Shown: one piece after another, positions 5,529 to 8,126 of the stretch
Position numbering within the stretch: the stretch's first letter is position 1
Layout of the letters: every line of letters starts with the position of its first letter
From: Accumulibacter sp.
GTDB taxonomy: Bacteria; Pseudomonadota; Gammaproteobacteria; Burkholderiales; Rhodocyclaceae
Reading direction: 5' to 3'
NCBI GenBank assembly: GCA_031284185.1
Contig: JAITAJ010000367.1
Location: forward strand, 1-8,126
Length of the DNA stretch: 8,126 bases
The notes under the pieces: model-generated
Databases searched by the model: none
The model's input: only the letters and a program-made list of their open reading frames with translations
Told to the model about the DNA's origin: nothing
Made by a program: the position numbers and the translations under genes

Positions 5529-6307
5529 CACGCCGCCGTCTGGCCGCAAGCGCCCAGCCTGGCCTGGGGCAGCGCCTCGCCCAGTATCCGGCGCATTTCC
5601 CCGGCCTGCGATCCGGGACCGAGAAACTCGATCTGCGAAAGGCCCGATTTGCGAGGACGCTCGATCAGCCTCACCGAGCGAACCCCCTTTCCCTTCAACG
5701 CGGCAAGCGAGGACTCGGCGGCTCCCCGCGTGGAGAAAAGCCCGAGCGAGATCGCAAAACTGTCGGCGCCTTCCTGCATGATGAAGTATTCCCTGACGCC
5801 GAGCCTCCTCAGCTCCGCTACCTTGCTCTCGGCTTCGCGCCTCGTCCTGAGCGGCGGAATGAATACCCAATAGCCGGGGCTTCCCAACATGGCCGTGCGC
5901 GACAGCCTGAACGCCGGCAGTTTTTCCGCGAACAGCCGCTCGATGGCGTCCGCTTCGCTCTGCGAGATGTCGCTCAGCGCGAAGCAGACCTCCTCGCGCG
6001 GTGATCCCGCCATCGGCGGCTCCACGGACAAGGCCGGCGGTTCCGCGGGTGGCGGCGGCGGCTCCACGGGTGATGACGGCGGCTCCGCGGGCGATGGCGG
6101 TGGAGCCGCGGGCGGCGCGTCGTCCACGCGCTCCGCGTCCGCGCGGTTTTCCTCCGGGGGCTGTTCCTTCGACACAATGCGTATCTGATCGGCCCGCAGT
6201 TGAGCGCCGATCCGCGGGCCGTCGGTTTCGCCGGTTCCCAGGTAACCGCGTGACCAGGCAAAAAAGAGGAGGTTGGCAAAAGCCAGCAGAAAGACGAGAA
6301 CGCGCAT
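5528..6307 (-). CDS. SPOR-domain membrane-anchored protein
   Basis: The 259-residue product has a single N-terminal membrane helix (residues 2-19, RVLVFLLAFANLLFFAW) and no cleavage site, so it is probably an inner-membrane protein with its bulk in the periplasm. Next comes a proline-rich linker (about 64-98) and a C-terminal SPOR domain (about 145-217, starting GYWVFIPPL and ending VRLIER). SPOR domains bind glycan strands lacking stem peptides at the division septum, which suggests a division or envelope role. No catalytic domain is seen. The ATG at 6307 has AAGGA eight bases upstream and the membrane helix starts right after it; the open frame continues upstream but without protein-like sequence. 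The stop overlaps the coaE start. SPOR proteins often lie downstream of coaX in betaproteobacteria (from memory). Confidence 0.85.
   Translation of the reverse strand: MRVLVFLLAFANLLFFAWSRGYLGTGETDGPRIGAQLRADQIRIVSKEQPPEENRADAERVDDAPPAAPPPSPAEPPSSPVEPPPPPAEPPALSVEPPMAGSPREEVCFALSDISQSEADAIERLFAEKLPAFRLSRTAMLGSPGYWVFIPPLRTRREAESKVAELRRLGVREYFIMQEGADSFAISLGLFSTRGAAESSLAALKGKGVRSVRLIERPRKSGLSQIEFLGPGSQAGEMRRILGEALPQARLGACGQTAA
6014..6097 (-). repeat. Four 21-base tandem repeats coding a proline-rich heptad
   Basis: Residues 71-98 of the SPOR protein are four consecutive seven-residue units ending in EPP: PSPAEPP, SSPVEPP, PPPAEPP, ALSVEPP. The DNA shows the matching 21-base periodicity. It acts as a stiff spacer between membrane helix and SPOR domain and may vary in copy number between strains. 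Confidence 0.75.
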
Positions 6308-6537
6308 CACCAATGTCCTTGTTTCAGGCCGGATACGTCCGATGCCGCGGCGATTCGCGGATGGACTCGCGCGGATGTTCGGAATTTTCGAGATCGCCCG
6401 CCAGATAGCGGTCGCGGGCGGCTCCGCCGAAGCGCCCGTGTCCGGTCGGGTCGAGCGGCGGCGCGGGCGAGCGGCGAAACGCCGTGCCAGCGGGTTGGAA
6501 TTTCGGGCTGTGGAAGAAGAAAGCGCGGCGACTCCAT
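6307..6537 (-). pseudogene. Possible small ORF between coaX and SPOR gene, perhaps frameshifted
   Basis: The 310-base coaX-SPOR gap contains an ATG at 6537 with GGAG five bases upstream. Read directly it gives 76 residues, MESPRFLLPQP onwards, and ends in a TGA overlapping the SPOR ATG as TGATG. However, base composition favours the frame one base over (6533-6324): third positions about 75% G+C, first 71%, second 62%, and a more protein-like sequence (LDPTGHGRFGGAARDRY, LAGDLENSEHP). That frame has no start of its own, but dropping a single G after the ATG would join it to the ATG and give about 70 residues beginning MSRRAFFFHSP. So either a one-base insertion or sequencing error broke a small gene, or the region is only leader. 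I do not recognise either product. Confidence 0.35.
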
Positions 6538-6617
6538 GAGGACTCCGAAAATGGACGATTGCAGGGCGATGTCGATTGGAAACGGCTTGCAAGTATACCG
6601 GCGCGAGGGCATCCCGT

Positions 6618-7334
6618 TCAGGAGACGCAACGCAGCAAGCCGTCGAGGACGAGCCTTTCCTCCAACCGGAAAGGGATTCCGAGACAAGGCGCGATGCGGT
6701 ACGCCGCGCCGCCGGTCACCAGGCAAAACACGTCCTCCTCGGCGGAAGCCCTGGCGAACATCCGCTCGATGGCGCCGGCCTGGGCATGAAGGCAACCGGA
6801 GATGATGGCATCCGTCGTGTTGCGCGGCTCGTCGCGGTACTCGCCCTCGGCATCCGGTAACTGCGCGGTATTCTTGGCCAGCGCCGCGCACATCAGGCGC
6901 AGTCCGGGCAAAATCAGCCCGCCGCGGAAATCGCCGGCGGCGTCGAGCCAATCGACGGTCGTCGCGGTTCCCGCGCAGACGACGAGACATGCGCCCGAAG
7001 TCTTGGCGCGCGCGCCGATCATCGCCGCCCAGCGATCCGAACCGAGCCGCTCGGGCCGCTCGTAGGCGTTGCGCACCCCGTGCGCGGATGAGGCGCCCGA
7101 GCGCACCCAATGCAGCCGGCGGCCAGACGCGGCGGCGGTCGCCTCGATGGCCGCCTCGACCGGACGTCCGGCGACGCAGCACGCCACCACGTCCACGGCG
7201 CTCGGCCACCGTTCCGCGATCCCGTCCAGCCGGCCAGCGTCCTCGGTCGGCAGATCGCCCCCTGCTCCCCACGCCGAGCCGTCGTGTATCCCCCATTTGA
7301 TGCGTGAATTGCCCGCGTCGATGGCGATGATCAT
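6618..7334 (-). CDS. coaX: Type III pantothenate kinase
   Basis: CoaX phosphorylates pantothenate, the first committed step of CoA synthesis; type III enzymes use an ASKHA fold, need a monovalent cation and are not inhibited by CoA. The 238 residues contain DAGNSRIKWG at 6-15 (phosphate-binding loop with Asp6), RLGSDRW at 96-102 (catalytic Asp100), CAGTATTVD at 120-128, GGLILPGL at 138-145, NTTDAI at 172-177 and VTGGAA at 206-211. The length is normal. The ATG at 7334 overlaps the birA stop as ATGA, so the two are translationally coupled. The Bordetella homologue is Baf, also next to birA. It starts the pathway that coaE, two genes on, completes. Confidence 0.96.
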   Translation of the reverse strand: MIIAIDAGNSRIKWGIHDGSAWGAGGDLPTEDAGRLDGIAERWPSAVDVVACCVAGRPVEAAIEATAAASGRRLHWVRSGASSAHGVRNAYERPERLGSDRWAAMIGARAKTSGACLVVCAGTATTVDWLDAAGDFRGGLILPGLRLMCAALAKNTAQLPDAEGEYRDEPRNTTDAIISGCLHAQAGAIERMFARASAEEDVFCLVTGGAAYRIAPCLGIPFRLEERLVLDGLLRCVS

Positions 7335-8126
7335 CGCGGCCTCAGAGAAACGTCACCGGACAGGCAGCGCGTCAGCCCATCCGTCGTCCGCAGCAGCAAC
7401 GCGCCGTCGACGTCGGCGCCCGCGCAAATGCCTTCCTTCTCGACGCGGCCATCGCGCAGCAGGCGTACCGGCCGATCCTGCCAGGCATGGCACTCATGCC
7501 ATGCCTCGCGCAGTCCGGCGAAGCCGTCGGCGGCGAAGGTGCCGAAAACTCCGGCCAGTTCCGTGAGCAGGCCGGCCAACAGGACGTGCCGGTCGGGCAG
7601 TGTGGCGACGATCCGATCCAGCGCCGCCGGCGGCAGCGCGGCGCTCCCGGCGTCCCCGAGGTTTTCCGGGAGGCGCAGATTCAAGCCGATGCCGACGACG
7701 GCGCGCGCGATCTCGTCGTCGCCGCCGGCTTCGACGAGAATGCCGCCCAGCTTGGCGTCGCCGTGAAGGATGTCGTTCGGCCACTTGAGCGTGACGCCCT
7801 CCGCGCCGCACCGCGCGAGCGCGCGCACGACCGCCACGCCGACCGCCAGCGAAAGCCCGGAAAGACGCGCCAGTCCTCCGGGAAAATTCCACAGCACGGA
7901 GAAGGTCAGGCTGGCGTCGGGCGACGCGACCCACGCGCGTCCCCGGCTGCCGCGTCCGGCGGTCTGCCGGTCGGCGACGAGCACCGTCCCGGAAGGCGCG
8001 CCGTCCGCCGCCCACCGCGTCAGCAGGGTATTCGTGGACGGGCATTCGGCGACGGAAAGGACACGAAGTTCAGAGGACAGATTTTTGAGAGGACAGAGGA
8101 CAGAGAAACCCGGCGCCCGGTTTTCC
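7331..8126 (-). CDS. birA: Biotin--[acetyl-CoA-carboxylase] ligase, 5' end open and fused to repeat
   Basis: BirA/BPL attaches biotin to the carboxyl carrier protein (AccB) through biotinyl-AMP. Visible motifs on the minus strand are CPSTNT (near 8044-8027), TAGRGSRGRAW (biotinyl-AMP loop, near 7963-7931), KWPNDIL with the catalytic lysine at 7786-7784, KLGGILVE, and VVGIGLNL. A C-terminal SH3-like domain ends with GDVSLRPR. No DNA-binding helix-turn-helix is seen, so it is probably not a repressor. The native N-terminus can be followed only to LRVLSVAECPSTN; further upstream (from about 8069) the frame is repeat sequence, open without any ATG, GTG or TTG up to the edge. The only in-frame start in view, GTG at 7984, would cut off the STN motif, so the true start is unknown. 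The stop overlaps the coaX ATG. Confidence 0.9.
   Translation of the reverse strand, partial: ENRAPGFSVLCPLKNLSSELRVLSVAECPSTNTLLTRWAADGAPSGTVLVADRQTAGRGSRGRAWVASPDASLTFSVLWNFPGGLARLSGLSLAVGVAVVRALARCGAEGVTLKWPNDILHGDAKLGGILVEAGGDDEIARAVVGIGLNLRLPENLGDAGSAALPPAALDRIVATLPDRHVLLAGLLTELAGVFGTFAADGFAGLREAWHECHAWQDRPVRLLRDGRVEKEGICAGADVDGALLLRTTDGLTRCLSGDVSLRPR
8069..8126. repeat. Second copy of the composite repeat at the right edge
   Basis: TTCAGAGGACAG at 8069-8080 is identical to the units at 3490, 3505 and 3521. GAGAGGACAGAGGACAG and an A/T-flanked hairpin (about 8106-8124, AAACCCGGCGCCCGGTTTT, one mismatch in the stem) follow, the same order as in the internal array. The element runs off the window and lies directly against the birA coding frame. 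Confidence 0.8.

Noticed and set aside
4809..5873. Plus-strand open frame of 354 codons opposite coaE
   Set aside because: Antisense shadow; CoaE on the minus strand is unmistakable.
5528..6592. Longer SPOR protein starting near 6592
   Set aside because: The extra 95 residues are Arg/Ser/Pro-rich noise; the membrane helix and AAGGA site place the start at 6307.
6324..6620. Selenocysteine readthrough of the coaX TGA, since the same frame stays open for 98 codons
   Set aside because: CoaX is complete at 238 residues, family members do not contain selenocysteine, no SECIS-like hairpin is evident directly after the TGA, and selA/selB are not seen. The shared frame is probably chance.

Overview
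This window looks like one contig from a high-GC betaproteobacterium, probably of the Rhodocyclaceae / 'Candidatus Accumulibacter' kind. The evidence is the very high G+C, the strong G/C preference at third codon positions, the birA-coaX pair with a type III pantothenate kinase, and ZapD with YacG behind coaE. The genus is inference from gene content and style, not from a search. Both ends of the window lie inside the same purine-rich repeat family that also fills one internal gap. The simplest explanation is an assembly that broke at this repeat.

Layout, left to right. (1) selD (minus strand, 3' end open at the left edge) and selU/mnmH (plus strand) are divergent across 59 bases. SelD makes selenophosphate and SelU uses it to put 2-selenouridine into tRNA. 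(2) From 2180 to 2600 there is a GC-rich gap with a 10-bp hairpin after selU and one weak, coding-like small ORF. (3) An AEC-family (auxin efflux carrier type) permease follows on the plus strand. (4) A repeat array of about 340 bases (3474-3812) sits between the convergent permease and yacG. It contains 12-base purine-rich units and two kinds of palindrome, arranged as one module in one orientation and two in the other. It supplies the last codons and the stop codon of both flanking genes. (5) A minus-strand block runs from the right edge leftwards: birA (5' end open) - coaX - a possibly frameshifted small ORF - a SPOR-domain membrane protein - coaE - zapD - yacG. birA/coaX overlap by ATGA and SPOR/coaE by TGATG, so these are probably co-transcribed and translationally coupled. 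zapD-yacG follow after a 134-base gap that holds a reasonable promoter.

How the genes work together. The minus-strand block joins cofactor metabolism (biotin ligation, and the first and last steps of CoA synthesis) to cell envelope and division functions (a SPOR-domain protein, the FtsZ-bundling protein ZapD, and the gyrase inhibitor YacG). In many proteobacteria coaE-zapD-yacG follow the type IV pilus genes pilB-pilC-pilD. Here they follow birA-coaX-SPOR instead, so two normally separate clusters appear joined.

The main unusual signal is the repeat family. All four gene ends that meet it (selD 3', permease 3', yacG 3', birA 5') are altered or extended by it. I see no transposase, rRNA, tRNA, CRISPR array or phage gene, and nothing that amounts to a clearly new protein system.
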